DNA of 64,000 nt from Limimaricola sp964022235 (GTDB taxonomy: Bacteria > Pseudomonadota > Alphaproteobacteria > Rhodobacterales > Rhodobacteraceae), in the NCBI RefSeq assembly GCF_964022235.1, contig NZ_CAXHZL010000002.1:248001-312000 (forward strand), read 5' to 3'. The notes under the pieces are model-generated. The model saw only the letters and a list, made by a program, of their open reading frames with translations. It was not told the DNA's origin and made no database searches. The position numbers and the translations under genes are program-made. Of this stretch, positions 28,431-37,376 are shown in pieces; the first letter of the stretch is position 1, and every line of letters starts with the position of its first letter.

Positions 28431-29588
28431 CTAAGTGGTGCCTTGGGGCGTGTCCTTCGCGTCATGCTCGCCAAGGGTGGGCGCGCGGCGATCCAAGGTA
28501 AGCGGGCTTTCGGAGAACCGCATCGGGCTGCGCAGGCCCGGCACGCCCTGCGCATCGATCCGAAGGCCGCGCGCGATGACCTGCGGGTCGGCAAAGACCT
28601 GATCGACGCGGTTGATCGGCCCGGCGGGCACGGTCGCGGCCTCGAGCGCGGCCAGCACCGCGTCGCGGCCCCATGCGGCAAAGGCCGTGCCCAGCGCCCC
28701 GGTGAGCGCCGCGCGATTCTCCACGCGCGCGCCGTTCGAGGCAAAGCGCGGATCGCTCGCCAGCTCGTTGAGGCCCAGCACCCCGCAGGCCCGGCGGAAC
28801 TGCCCGTCGTTGCCGACCGCGAGGATCAGGTCGCCATCCGAGGCCGAGAACACCTGATAGGGCGCGATGTTGGGATGCGCGTTGCCCAGACGGCGCGGCG
28901 CGTCGCCGGTGGCGAAGAAGTTCATCGCCTGATTGGCCAGCACGCCGGTCGCGCAATCCATCAAGGCCATGTCGATGTGCTGACCCCGCCCGGTCGTCTC
29001 GCGCGCCGCAAGGGCCGCCTGTATCGCGATGACGGAGTAGAGCCCGGTGAAGATGTCGGTGAAGGCGACGCCGATCTTTTGCGGCTCACCGTCCGGCGCG
29101 CCGGTCAGATCCATGATCCCCGACATGCCTTGAATGAGAAAGTCGTAGCCCGCGCGGTTCGCATAGGGCCCGTCCTGCCCGAAGCCGGTGATCGAGCAAT
29201 AGACCAGCGCCGGATTCGCGGCGCGGAGGCTGTCGTAGTCGAGGCCGTATTTTGCCAGACCCCCGACCTTGAAGTTCTCGATCACGACGTCGGCGCCCTC
29301 GATCAGCGACCGGACGAGGGCCACCCCCTCGGGCGTGCGAAAATCGGCGGTGACGCTCTTCTTGCCACGGTTGCACCCATGGAAATAGGCCGCCGAGCGG
29401 TCGCCCTCCACCTCGATCCAGGGCGGGCCCCAGCGGCGCGTGTCGTCGCCCTCGGGGGCCTCGACCTTGATCACCTCGGCGCCGAGATCGGCCAGCACCT
29501 GCCCCGCCCAAGGCCCGGCGAGAATGCGCGCCAGCTCGATCACCCTGAGCCCGGCCAATGGTGCCTGTCCTGCCTCTTCCCGCATCAT
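28431..29588 (-). CDS. CaiB/BaiF-family CoA transferase
   Basis: A 385-residue class III CoA transferase. Typical blocks are GLRVIELARILAGPWAGQVLADLGAEVIKVE at the N-terminus, CNRGKKSV, SITGFGQDGPYANRAGYDFLIQGMSGIMDLTG with the catalytic Asp in GYDF, and a C-terminal GPINRVDQVFADPQ. It moves CoA between two carboxylic acids in a ping-pong reaction; the substrate pair cannot be read from sequence. Two start codons are adjacent (MM). It is a single gene, divergent from the histidine kinase gene. Confidence 0.9.
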   Translation of the reverse strand: MMREEAGQAPLAGLRVIELARILAGPWAGQVLADLGAEVIKVEAPEGDDTRRWGPPWIEVEGDRSAAYFHGCNRGKKSVTADFRTPEGVALVRSLIEGADVVIENFKVGGLAKYGLDYDSLRAANPALVYCSITGFGQDGPYANRAGYDFLIQGMSGIMDLTGAPDGEPQKIGVAFTDIFTGLYSVIAIQAALAARETTGRGQHIDMALMDCATGVLANQAMNFFATGDAPRRLGNAHPNIAPYQVFSASDGDLILAVGNDGQFRRACGVLGLNELASDPRFASNGARVENRAALTGALGTAFAAWGRDAVLAALEAATVPAGPINRVDQVFADPQVIARGLRIDAQGVPGLRSPMRFSESPLTLDRRAPTLGEHDAKDTPQGTT

Positions 29589-29732
29589 ATTCCTCCCCGG
29601 CTCCCTGCGCGGGCGACGCTAGCCGGGTCATGCGATCTCAGCAATCGGATGGGTGCGCTTTCGGCTCGGTCGCAGCCGTTGCGCCCATGCAACCGAACGG
29701 GCATGTTCCCCTTGAGTTCATCTGGTGACGTC

Positions 29733-30911
29733 ATGCCTCTCGAAGATCCGTATCAACGTGACGTCGACCTTGTCGGTACCCTGTCGCAAGTGCCGTTGAT
29801 CCTCGACATCTGCGCGCGCACCACCGGCATGGGTTTTGTCGCGGTGGCGCGGGTGACGCAGGACCGCTGGATCACCTGCGCGGCCCGCGATGAGGTGAAC
29901 TTCGGGCTGAAGCCCGGTGACGAGCTGTCGGTGGGCACCACGATCTGCCGCGAAGTGCGCGATTGCGGCCAGCCCACCGTCTTCAACGACGCGCAGTCCG
30001 ATCCGATGTTCGTCGACCATCCCACGCCTAAGCTCTATGGCTTTCGCAGCTACATCTCGGTGCCGATCCTGCGCGGCGACGGCAGCCTGTTCGGCACGCT
30101 GTGCGCCATCGACCCCGAACCGCGCCGGGTCGAGACGCCAGAGACGCTCGGCATGTTCCAGCTCTTTGCCGAGCTGATCGGTCTGGCCTGCGACAAGGCC
30201 GAGGAGCAGGAGCGCGACCGCCGCGCGCTTGCCGCCGAGCGCGAGACGGCGGCGCTGCGCGAGCAGTTCATCGCCGTGGTGGGCCACGACCTACGCAACC
30301 CGGTCGCGGCGGTCGATGCCGGACTGCGCAGGCTGGCGCGCGATGCGACCGAGCCCGCGCAGTCCGGAATGATCCGGCAGATGCAGGAGGCGACGCGGCG
30401 GATGGATGGCATCATCGCCAACCTCCTCGATTTCGCGCGGGGCCGGTTGGGCAAGGGCATCCCGATCAGGCCCGCGCATATCGGCGACGCCGAGGCGCTG
30501 TTGTCGCAGGTCATCGACGAGATCGCTGTGGTCTCGGACCGCTCGATTCTGCGGCGGATCGACATTCCCTGCGAAATCCTCGCCGACCGGGCGCGTCTTG
30601 GTCAGATGCTGTCGAACCTTCTGGCCAACGCCGCGGCCTACGGGCGCGAAGGCACCGAGATCGAAGTGACGGCGCGGATCGAGGCGGCAGAGCTGGTGAT
30701 CGAGGTCGCCAATCAGGGCGATCCGATCCCGGCGCAGCTGCAACTCGAGCTTTTTCGCCCCTTCACCCGCCGCGAGGCCTCCGGCCAGCCCCGCGACGGG
30801 CTTGGTCTCGGGCTCTATATCGCCTTCGAGATCGCCCGCGCCCATGGCGGCACGCTCGATCTGACCTCGACCATCGACCGCACCGTCTTTATCGCCCGGC
30901 TGCCGGTCTGA
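29733..30911 (+). CDS. GAF-domain sensor histidine kinase
   Basis: A 392-residue soluble kinase with an N-terminal GAF domain (residues ~15-155) and a HisKA/HATPase core. The phospho-accepting His is H185 in AVVGHDLRNP, the N-box is near MLSNLLANAAAYG, and the G2 box reads GLGLGLYIAFEIARAHGG. There is no membrane segment, so it senses a cytoplasmic signal or ligand through GAF. No response regulator gene lies next to it. The start at 29733 is the first ATG that gives the GAF family start; the open frame extends far upstream only because of high GC content. Confidence 0.9.
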   Translation: MPLEDPYQRDVDLVGTLSQVPLILDICARTTGMGFVAVARVTQDRWITCAARDEVNFGLKPGDELSVGTTICREVRDCGQPTVFNDAQSDPMFVDHPTPKLYGFRSYISVPILRGDGSLFGTLCAIDPEPRRVETPETLGMFQLFAELIGLACDKAEEQERDRRALAAERETAALREQFIAVVGHDLRNPVAAVDAGLRRLARDATEPAQSGMIRQMQEATRRMDGIIANLLDFARGRLGKGIPIRPAHIGDAEALLSQVIDEIAVVSDRSILRRIDIPCEILADRARLGQMLSNLLANAAAYGREGTEIEVTARIEAAELVIEVANQGDPIPAQLQLELFRPFTRREASGQPRDGLGLGLYIAFEIARAHGGTLDLTSTIDRTVFIARLPV

Positions 30912-31061
30912 GTACCGCCGCCCGAGAGGTGGCGGCGTTTCACGTGGATCGTCTGCTTCCGGCATTCCGAAGCGCCACGCCCGTTTGCATCCCTCGGGGC
31001 GCCTGACTTGCCCGGATCGGGAAGGGGCAAAGGCCCAGCGCAATGGCGCGGAGGCGCTCCA

Positions 31062-31082
31062 AAGCGCTTCGGCAAGCGCTTG
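31062..31082 (+). promoter_or_regulatory. Tandem LacI-family-type operators upstream of the alpha-glucosidase gene
   Basis: Two palindromes with a central CG lie 12 bases apart: AAGCGCTT at 31062-31069 and CAAGCGCTTG at 31073-31082. This is the usual half-site pattern recognised by LacI/GalR-family sugar regulators, and it lies about 70 bases before an alpha-glucosidase start. No LacI-family regulator gene is in the window. Confidence 0.55.
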
Positions 31083-31152
31083 CGTCCCGGCCTTGCCGGG
31101 GTGAGACTATGCCCAACCGACCCCAGACAGGCCCGCGGCCCAAGGATTGCGC

Positions 31153-32793
31153 ATGAGCGAAACCTCCCCCTGGTGGCACGCCGCCACCGCCTACCAGATC
31201 TATCCGCGCAGCTTTTGCGACAGTGACGGCGACGGCATCGGCGACATTCCGGGCATCATCTCGAAGCTCGGCCATCTCGCCGATCTCGGGATCGGCTTCG
31301 TCTGGCTGTCGCCGGTCTATCGCAGCCCGATGGCCGATAATGGCTATGACATCTCGGACTACCGCGACATCGCGCCCGAGTTCGGCACGCTGGCGGACAT
31401 GGACCGGCTCATCGCCGAGGCGAAGCAGCGCGGCATCGGCATCGTCATGGATCTCGTGGTGAACCACTCCTCGGACGAGCACGCGTGGTTCCAAGAGGCG
31501 CGCAAGAGCCGCGACAACCCCTACCGCGACTATTACGTCTGGCGCGACCCGGCCCCGGACGGTGGCGCACCCAACGATCTTCAGTCGAATTTCGGCGGGC
31601 CCGCATGGAGCTATGACGAGCATTCGGGCCAGTATTACCTCCACCTGTTCGACCGCAAGCAGCCCGATCTGAACTGGCAGAACCCCGAGCTGCGTCATGC
31701 CATTTACGAGATGATGAACTGGTGGCTCGACCGGGGCGTGGCCGGGTTCCGGATGGATGTGATCGATCTGATCGGCAAGGACCCCGACGCCGGCATCACC
31801 GCCGACGGGCCGGACCTGCATCCGTTCCTGCGCGAAATGCATGACGCCACCCTCAAGGGCCGCGACGTGGTGACGGTGGGCGAGGCGTGGAGTGCGACCA
31901 TAGAGGGCGCTTTGCTCTACTCGGGCCGCACCACGAACGAGCTGTCGATGGTGTTCCAGTTCGCGCATATCGTGCAAGGGTGGGACGAGGTGCATGGCAA
32001 GTGGAAGCCAAAGCCCTTCGATCTCGTGGCGTTCAAGCGGGTGATGACCAAGTGGCAGGTGGCGCTGGCCGACGACGGCTGGAACTCGCTGTTCTGGAGC
32101 AATCACGACCTGCCGCGCGCGGTGTCGAAATACGGCGACACGGGGCGTTTCCGCATCGCGTCGGCCAAGATGCTCGCCACGGTGCTGCACATGATGAAGG
32201 GCACGCCTTACATCTATCAAGGCGAGGAGATCGGCATGACCAACGTCTCCTTTACCGACATCAGCCAGTTTCGCGACATCGAGACGCTGAACTTTCACCG
32301 GATCCAGACCGCCGCCGGGGTGACGCCGGGCGATTTCCTCGCCGGGGCCAACTCTAACGGCCGCGACAACGCGCGCACGCCGATGCAATGGGACGCGGGT
32401 GATCAGGCGGGCTTCACCACTGGCGAGCCGTGGATCGAGGTGAACCCCAATCACGCCACGATCAACGTCGCCGCCGATCGGGCGAACCCGGACGGAATCT
32501 TTGCGCATTACCGCGAGCTGGCCGATCTGCGCCGCGAGTTGGCGGTGATGCGCGAGGGTGATTTCACGCCCTACCTCGAAGACCACCCGAAGGTCATCGC
32601 CTATGCGCGCCGCCATGCGGGGGCGCGGATCTCAGTGCTGGCCAATTTCACCGGCGAAACGGTGCCGGTCGAGGTGCCCGAGGGCCTCGCGATCACGGGG
32701 CGGAGCCTCAGCGCCAACTACGCGGATCGCGGAGCGCTGACCGGCACGGTCGAGTTGCGCCCCTATGAGGCGGTGGCGATCCTCGGGGCGTGA
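31153..32793 (+). CDS. GH13 alpha-glucosidase (oligo-1,6-glucosidase type)
   Basis: A 546-residue GH13 enzyme. The catalytic nucleophile is D202 (GFRMDVID), the acid/base is E244 (VGEAW) and the stabilising acid is D319 (WSNHDLPR); the first conserved block is DLVVNHSSDEHAWF. The absence of a signal peptide indicates a cytoplasmic enzyme. It hydrolyses alpha-glucosidic bonds in imported di- and oligosaccharides. The ATG at 31153 is used in preference to a TTG two codons earlier. It stands alone, without transporter genes beside it, but with LacI-type operators upstream. Confidence 0.93.
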   Translation: MSETSPWWHAATAYQIYPRSFCDSDGDGIGDIPGIISKLGHLADLGIGFVWLSPVYRSPMADNGYDISDYRDIAPEFGTLADMDRLIAEAKQRGIGIVMDLVVNHSSDEHAWFQEARKSRDNPYRDYYVWRDPAPDGGAPNDLQSNFGGPAWSYDEHSGQYYLHLFDRKQPDLNWQNPELRHAIYEMMNWWLDRGVAGFRMDVIDLIGKDPDAGITADGPDLHPFLREMHDATLKGRDVVTVGEAWSATIEGALLYSGRTTNELSMVFQFAHIVQGWDEVHGKWKPKPFDLVAFKRVMTKWQVALADDGWNSLFWSNHDLPRAVSKYGDTGRFRIASAKMLATVLHMMKGTPYIYQGEEIGMTNVSFTDISQFRDIETLNFHRIQTAAGVTPGDFLAGANSNGRDNARTPMQWDAGDQAGFTTGEPWIEVNPNHATINVAADRANPDGIFAHYRELADLRRELAVMREGDFTPYLEDHPKVIAYARRHAGARISVLANFTGETVPVEVPEGLAITGRSLSANYADRGALTGTVELRPYEAVAILGA

Positions 32794-32832
32794 GCGACGG
32801 CGCGGGCAATCGCCCGCGCCTTGCGTCATGCG

Positions 32833-33732
32833 CTATACGTCCGCGGGATCGACCGCAGGATCGACCGCGCGGCGATAGAGATGCCATGTCGCGTGACCCA
32901 GGATCGGCAGCACGAAGATCAGCCCGACCATCAGCGTCGCCATGCCGAGACCGAGCCCCACCACGACGATCGCGCCCCAGATCGCCACGGTGCGCGGGTT
33001 CTCGCGCGCCAGCTGCGCCGAGGCCTTGACCGCGCGGCGCACGCCGACGTGCCGATCGAGCAGGAGCGGGAACGAAATCAGGCCGATCACCAGCACCGCC
33101 GAGGCCAACACGAAGCCGATGCCCGTGCCGATGATCGACATCGCCCAGCCCGGGCCGGTGGTCAGCGTGTCGCTGAAGAAGGCACCCATCGAGACCGGCG
33201 GCTCCGGCCCCAAGGTGACCGCGTAGAGGATCCAGGCCGCCAGCATCCAGACTACGAAGATGGCCAGAAACACGAGGCCCAGCGTCAGGATCGCGATGGC
33301 CGATGGCGATTCCGCCACCTTGAAGGCCGCGCCCCAGTTCGGATGCCCGCCCGCCTCGCGGCGGCGGCTCATCTCGTAGAGGCCGACGGCGGCAACCGGT
33401 CCCAAGAGAGCGAAACCGGTGATCAACGGCACCAGAAGCGGCAACAGGTTCGCGTTCATGGCAAAGCGGATCAGCACCAGCCCGGCCAGTGGATAGACCA
33501 CGCACAGGAAGATCACGTCGGATCGGAACGCCTTGAAATCTTCGTATCCCGCGCGCAGCGCCGCCTTGAGGTCCGCGGTGTCGATGCGTCGTAGCCGGAT
33601 CGGTGCGGTGTCGCGACCGATGGTCTCGCGCGCGCCCTCGCCCAAGTGATGCGAACCTGCCCCCAGAATATGCCCCGCCCAGCTGAGCGGGTTGCCGATG
33701 GTCTTGTCGATATGTCCGTCGGTCTTTGCCAT
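32833..33732 (-). CDS. DUF2189 integral membrane protein
   Basis: A 299-residue membrane protein. After a hydrophilic N-terminus (residues 1-70, ending in TADLKAALRAGYEDFKAFRSD) come about six hydrophobic segments, including LIRFAMNANLLPLLVPLITGFALLGPVAAVGLYE, which contains the family-type MNxNLLPLL and GPVAAVGLYE. The segment RENPRTVAIWGAIV is also characteristic of DUF2189. Function is unknown. GGGAGGAC lies just upstream of the ATG at 33732. Confidence 0.85.
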   Translation of the reverse strand: MAKTDGHIDKTIGNPLSWAGHILGAGSHHLGEGARETIGRDTAPIRLRRIDTADLKAALRAGYEDFKAFRSDVIFLCVVYPLAGLVLIRFAMNANLLPLLVPLITGFALLGPVAAVGLYEMSRRREAGGHPNWGAAFKVAESPSAIAILTLGLVFLAIFVVWMLAAWILYAVTLGPEPPVSMGAFFSDTLTTGPGWAMSIIGTGIGFVLASAVLVIGLISFPLLLDRHVGVRRAVKASAQLARENPRTVAIWGAIVVVGLGLGMATLMVGLIFVLPILGHATWHLYRRAVDPAVDPADV

Positions 33733-33952
33733 GATGCCGTCCTCCCTGATCGCCAAGGGACGGCCCCGCCCGGATCGGATGCGCCGCGGCGGGGTCATCC
33801 GGATAGGGCGATGCTAGCACGGTTTTACCGTCATGGCTCTCACCCACGCGTGTCCAAAGGTTACAACACGTCGAGCAGTCGTGACTCGAAGTGACCACCG
33901 CCCCGGCCACGGACGCGTAGGCTGATCTCATTCGGTAATGAGGGAGGTAACG

Positions 33953-34510
33953 ATGAAAACGACGTTCAAGATGGCGGCGGTGCTGGGTCTGGGCCTTGCC
34001 GGCGCGGCGGTGGCGCAGGATGCGGCGATGTTCGGCGGCGACGAGGATCAGGCCTACGCCGCGCAGGTCTGGCAGGCGATGGTGGACCAGAACCTCGCCG
34101 GTGAGGGTGCGATCATGTCCTTCCCCTATCCTGGCACCGACCCGCACGGGATGATGCTCGAGACCTTCTATTCCCGCGCGACCATCGACGGACACGACGG
34201 CGCGCTGGTGGTCAAGCGCAACTACGGCCCCGAGGGTGTCTCGGTCGACGAGGTGCTGGGGGCCCCCGCGGAACATCTGGGCGCGGTGACGGTGATGTAC
34301 CGGCGCGAGGCGGGGTATGACGACGAGACCGGCAACTGGTTCTATGCCAAATACCTGCCGGACGGCACGCTCGACATGACCCCCGATGGCATGGCGCTGG
34401 CGGGTCTGGTGGGCAAGAACGCCGAGGCTGGCTGCATTGCGTGCCACCAGAACGCGGGCGACAACTACCTCTTTACCACCGAGGCCGAACTGGAGCCGAT
34501 GATGGAGTGA
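33953..34510 (+). CDS. Cytochrome P460 family protein
   Basis: A 185-residue periplasmic haem protein. A signal peptide (residues 1-21, ending AVAQ) is followed by a P460-type domain; the segment EAGYDDETGNWFYAKYLPDG matches the family core, and the C-terminus carries the haem-binding motif CIACH (C161, C164, H165). Cytochromes P460 contain a haem cross-linked to lysine and oxidise hydroxylamine in ammonia oxidisers, but many members elsewhere have no known substrate; the lysine cannot be assigned by eye. GGGAGG lies five bases before the ATG at 33953; an upstream in-frame ATG at 33938 is less likely. Confidence 0.85.
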   Translation: MKTTFKMAAVLGLGLAGAAVAQDAAMFGGDEDQAYAAQVWQAMVDQNLAGEGAIMSFPYPGTDPHGMMLETFYSRATIDGHDGALVVKRNYGPEGVSVDEVLGAPAEHLGAVTVMYRREAGYDDETGNWFYAKYLPDGTLDMTPDGMALAGLVGKNAEAGCIACHQNAGDNYLFTTEAELEPMME

Positions 34511-34541
34511 CTTCCGGGGGGCCGGGGAGATCGCGACGCGT

Positions 34542-34647
34542 GGCCCATATGGGCCGTATTGCAGCGGCAGAATGACCGGCCCGTCTGATCGGGCCGCAAG
34601 GCCCCCCTGCCCCCCGCAGATCACAGCGGGGGCGTCCCGCGCCCCCG
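34542..34647. repeat. Three inverted repeats between the P460 and GNAT genes
   Basis: The convergent intergenic region holds a 14-base perfect palindrome GGCCCATATGGGCC (34542-34555), a 7-base stem CGGCCCG / CGGGCCG with a six-base loop (34577-34596), and an 8-base stem CGGGGGCG / CGCCCCCG (34627-34647). None is followed by a T tract, so they are weak candidates for transcription end points of the two convergent genes. Confidence 0.5.
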
Positions 34648-34713
34648 AGCTCGGCCTGTCGACGCAAAGGGCGAGCTATCTCGTGCGAGGGGCTTGGGCC
34701 TATGACCCAACGG

Positions 34714-35271
34714 TCACCTCTCCGCGCGCGCCTCTGCCCGGCGCGGAGTCTCCCGCAGTCGCCCCATGACATGCGAATCGATCAGCAAACCCGCGCGCAA
34801 TACGTCGCCCCGCTTGGTCCCCTCCACCTCGAAACCATGCCGTTCGTAGAGGCGGATCGCGGTGAGGTTGTCGGCGTTCACCTCGAGTTCGAGGCGCTGT
34901 AGGCCCAGCCAGTTGTCGGCGAGGTCGAGAAGCGCGCCGAGGATCGCGGTGCTGTAGCCCCGGCCGACATGATCGTCATGGACGATGAGCAGCACCTCCC
35001 CCACATGCGCGCGGCGCCGCCCGCATCGCATCAGCCCGCCGTGAGCGACGATCATGGAGTCATGTCCCTCCCGCTCGATGACCCCGACGAGAAAATGGTC
35101 GCCCGAGTCGGCCGAGAGGCGACGCTCGATCCGGCTTTGAGGATCATGAGGCAGCCTCAGCGTGCCGTGTCGCACGCCCGGCAGGTTCGCCATCGCGGTG
35201 AGGGCCTCGGCATCGGAGGGTTCGGCCCCACGAATGCGGAGGGTGGGAGCGTTGGTCATGCCAGTGGCCAT
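34714..35271 (-). CDS. GNAT family N-acetyltransferase
   Basis: A 185-residue acetyltransferase. The acetyl-CoA loop is in VGRGYSTAILGALLDLADN and the family-typical following strand and helix are in RLELEVNADNLTAIRLYERHGFEVEGTKR. These end segments match the RimJ/RimL-like small-molecule or protein N-acetyltransferases; the substrate is unknown. It lies 11 bases after hemC on the same strand, so it is probably co-transcribed. ATG 35271 is used; ATG 35259 (MTNAP) is an equally plausible start. Confidence 0.85.
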   Translation of the reverse strand: MATGMTNAPTLRIRGAEPSDAEALTAMANLPGVRHGTLRLPHDPQSRIERRLSADSGDHFLVGVIEREGHDSMIVAHGGLMRCGRRRAHVGEVLLIVHDDHVGRGYSTAILGALLDLADNWLGLQRLELEVNADNLTAIRLYERHGFEVEGTKRGDVLRAGLLIDSHVMGRLRETPRRAEARAER

Positions 35272-35282
35272 CCGGTCACGTG

Positions 35283-36224
35283 TTACTCCGCGAAGAAGCC
35301 CGGCCCGGCCCGGCCCAGAAGCCGCTTGCCCATCTCGTGGCCCAGCGCCGCGCCGTCGGCAATGACGCAGTCGCCTGCGTCTTCAAGCACCTCCGAGCCA
35401 TCGGGGCGCAGGATTTCGCCGCGCAAGCGCAGCCTGCCGTCCGACAGCTCCGCGAGCCCCGCGATCGGCGTCTGGCACGAGCCGTCGAGGGCGGCGAGAA
35501 AGGCGCGCTCGGCGGCGAGGCGCTGCGCCGTCTCCTCGTGGTGGATCGGCTCCAGAAGCGCTGCCACGCGGCTGTCCGCGCCGCGCCGTTCGATGCCGAT
35601 GGCGCCTTGGGCGATGGCGGGCAGCATCTCGTCGGTGCCGATGGCGCGAGCGGGCACCTCGTCCATCTTGAGCCGGTTCAGACCGGCCATGGCCAGAAAC
35701 GTCGCCTCGGCCACGCGATCCTCGAGTTTCTTCAGCCGCGTCTGCACGTTGCCGCGAAACTCCACGACGTTCAGATCGGGACGCCGTGCGAGGATCTGCG
35801 CCTTGCGCCGCAGGCTCGAGGTGCCGACCGTCGCCCCTTGGGCCAGATCCGGGATCGCGGTGTGGCTCAGGCTCACGAAGGCGTCGCGGGGATCCTCGCG
35901 GGTCAGGTAGCCGTCGAGCACCAGCCCGCCGGGCTGCGCGACCGGCATGTCCTTCATCGAATGCACCGCGATGTCGATGCCGCCGTCGAGAAGCGCGTCC
36001 TCGATCTCCTTGGTGAACAGCCCCTTGCCGCCGATCTGGCTCAGGGGGCGGTCGATCACGCGGTCACCGGTGGTGCGGATGATCACCACCTCGAAGGCCT
36101 CGAACGGCAGGTCCCAGGCGTGGGCCAACAGGCCGCGCGTCTCGTTGGCCTGCGCCAGCGCCAGCGGCGAGCCGCGGGTGCCGATGCGCAGGGGCTTGGC
36201 GGGGGAGGGAAGATCGCGGGTCAT
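35283..36224 (-). CDS. hemC: Hydroxymethylbilane synthase (porphobilinogen deaminase)
   Basis: A 313-residue enzyme that polymerises four porphobilinogens to hydroxymethylbilane in haem synthesis. The cysteine that holds the dipyrromethane cofactor is C250 in LDGSCQTPIAG. Other conserved parts are IGTRGSPLALAQA, GGKGLFTKEIEDALL, DIAVHSMKDMP and GTSSLRRKAQ. The ATG at 36224 gives the normal length; the open frame continues upstream only as a GC artefact. It is divergent from hemE, with 99 bases between the starts. Confidence 0.96.
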   Translation of the reverse strand: MTRDLPSPAKPLRIGTRGSPLALAQANETRGLLAHAWDLPFEAFEVVIIRTTGDRVIDRPLSQIGGKGLFTKEIEDALLDGGIDIAVHSMKDMPVAQPGGLVLDGYLTREDPRDAFVSLSHTAIPDLAQGATVGTSSLRRKAQILARRPDLNVVEFRGNVQTRLKKLEDRVAEATFLAMAGLNRLKMDEVPARAIGTDEMLPAIAQGAIGIERRGADSRVAALLEPIHHEETAQRLAAERAFLAALDGSCQTPIAGLAELSDGRLRLRGEILRPDGSEVLEDAGDCVIADGAALGHEMGKRLLGRAGPGFFAE

Positions 36225-36323
36225 GCGCCAATCTCTACGCGCGGGCCGGGCGCACGGCAACCGCGACCGCCCGTCGCGCCCCGTCCGGCTTGACTTTGCC
36301 CCCCCGCGGCGGGACGAGGTGAC

Positions 36324-37376
36324 ATGACCCATGCCCCCACCCCCCCGTCGAAGCTCATGCTGCGCGCCCTTGCGGGCGAAACCCTGCCCGTGCCGCCGAT
36401 CTGGATGATGCGGCAAGCGGGGCGCTATCTGCCGGAGTATCGCGCAACGCGCGCGAAGGCCGGAGACTTCCTGTCGCTGTGCTACAACCCCGAGCTGGCC
36501 GCCGAGGTGACGCTGCAGCCGATCCGCCGTTATGGCTTCGATGCTTCGATTCTCTTCGCCGATATCCTTCTGGTGCCGCAGGCGCTGGGCCTCGATCTGT
36601 GGTTCGTTACCGGCGAAGGCCCGCGGCTTTCGCCGATCATGGAAAAGGGCGGCGTCGCGGCGTTGAAACCGGCGGATGCGATCCACGAGCACCTCGCCCC
36701 GGTCTACGAGACGGTGAAGATCCTCGCGCGCGAACTGCCTTCCGAGACGACGCTGATCGGCTTTGCCGGATCGCCCTGGACCGTGGCCACCTACATGATC
36801 GCCGGGCGCGGCACGCCGGATCAGGGCCCGGCGCATGCGCTCAAGGACGAGAACCGGCCCGAGTTCGAGGCGGTGATCGACCGGATCACCGAGGCCACGA
36901 TCGAGTATCTCTCGGCGCAGGTCGCGGCGGGTGCCGAGGTGGTCAAGCTGTTCGACAGCTGGGCCGGTTCGCTCAAGGGCGACGATCTCGACCGCTATTC
37001 CATCGCGCCGATGGCCCGGATCACTTCCGAGCTGAAGGCGCGGCACCCGGGCCTGCCGGTCATCGCCTTCCCGCGCGGCGCAGGCGCGCGTTTCGTCGAT
37101 GCCGCGCGCGCCATCGGCGCCGATTGCATCGCGCTCGACGATGGGGTCAGCCCGGAATGGGCGGCCGAGCACGTGCAACCCATCGCCTGCGTGCAGGGCA
37201 ACCTCGCCAGCCGCCACATGGTCACCGGCGGTCAGGATCTCATCGACGAGACCCGGCGCATCCGCGATGCCTTCTCGAAGGGGCCGCATGTGTTCAACCT
37301 CGGCCACGGCATCACGCCGGACGCCGACCCCGAGAACGTGGCGCTGATGATCGAGACGCTGCGCGAGACGCGTTAA
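36324..37376 (+). CDS. hemE: Uroporphyrinogen decarboxylase
   Basis: A 350-residue enzyme that removes four carboxyl groups from uroporphyrinogen III to give coproporphyrinogen III, the step after hemC and hemD. The N-terminal substrate motif PIWMMRQAGRYLPEYR and the ASILFADILLVPQALGL and FVFNLGHG-type (VFNLGHGI) segments are intact. Upstream hemC is divergent, so the region between them may hold a shared regulatory element. Its stop shares the TTAA palindrome with the convergent DUF2270 gene. Confidence 0.97.
   Translation: MTHAPTPPSKLMLRALAGETLPVPPIWMMRQAGRYLPEYRATRAKAGDFLSLCYNPELAAEVTLQPIRRYGFDASILFADILLVPQALGLDLWFVTGEGPRLSPIMEKGGVAALKPADAIHEHLAPVYETVKILARELPSETTLIGFAGSPWTVATYMIAGRGTPDQGPAHALKDENRPEFEAVIDRITEATIEYLSAQVAAGAEVVKLFDSWAGSLKGDDLDRYSIAPMARITSELKARHPGLPVIAFPRGAGARFVDAARAIGADCIALDDGVSPEWAAEHVQPIACVQGNLASRHMVTGGQDLIDETRRIRDAFSKGPHVFNLGHGITPDADPENVALMIETLRETR

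Noticed and set aside
27387..30911. A single open frame of 1174 codons on the plus strand
   Set aside because: Only its last 392 codons (from 29733) are a real gene, the GAF kinase. The upstream part lies antisense to the LpxR-like and CoA transferase genes and is kept open by high GC content.
34542..34647. CRISPR-like or mobile-element repeat array
   Set aside because: The three inverted repeats differ in sequence and spacing, and there is no repeated unit with spacers, no transposase and no target duplication.
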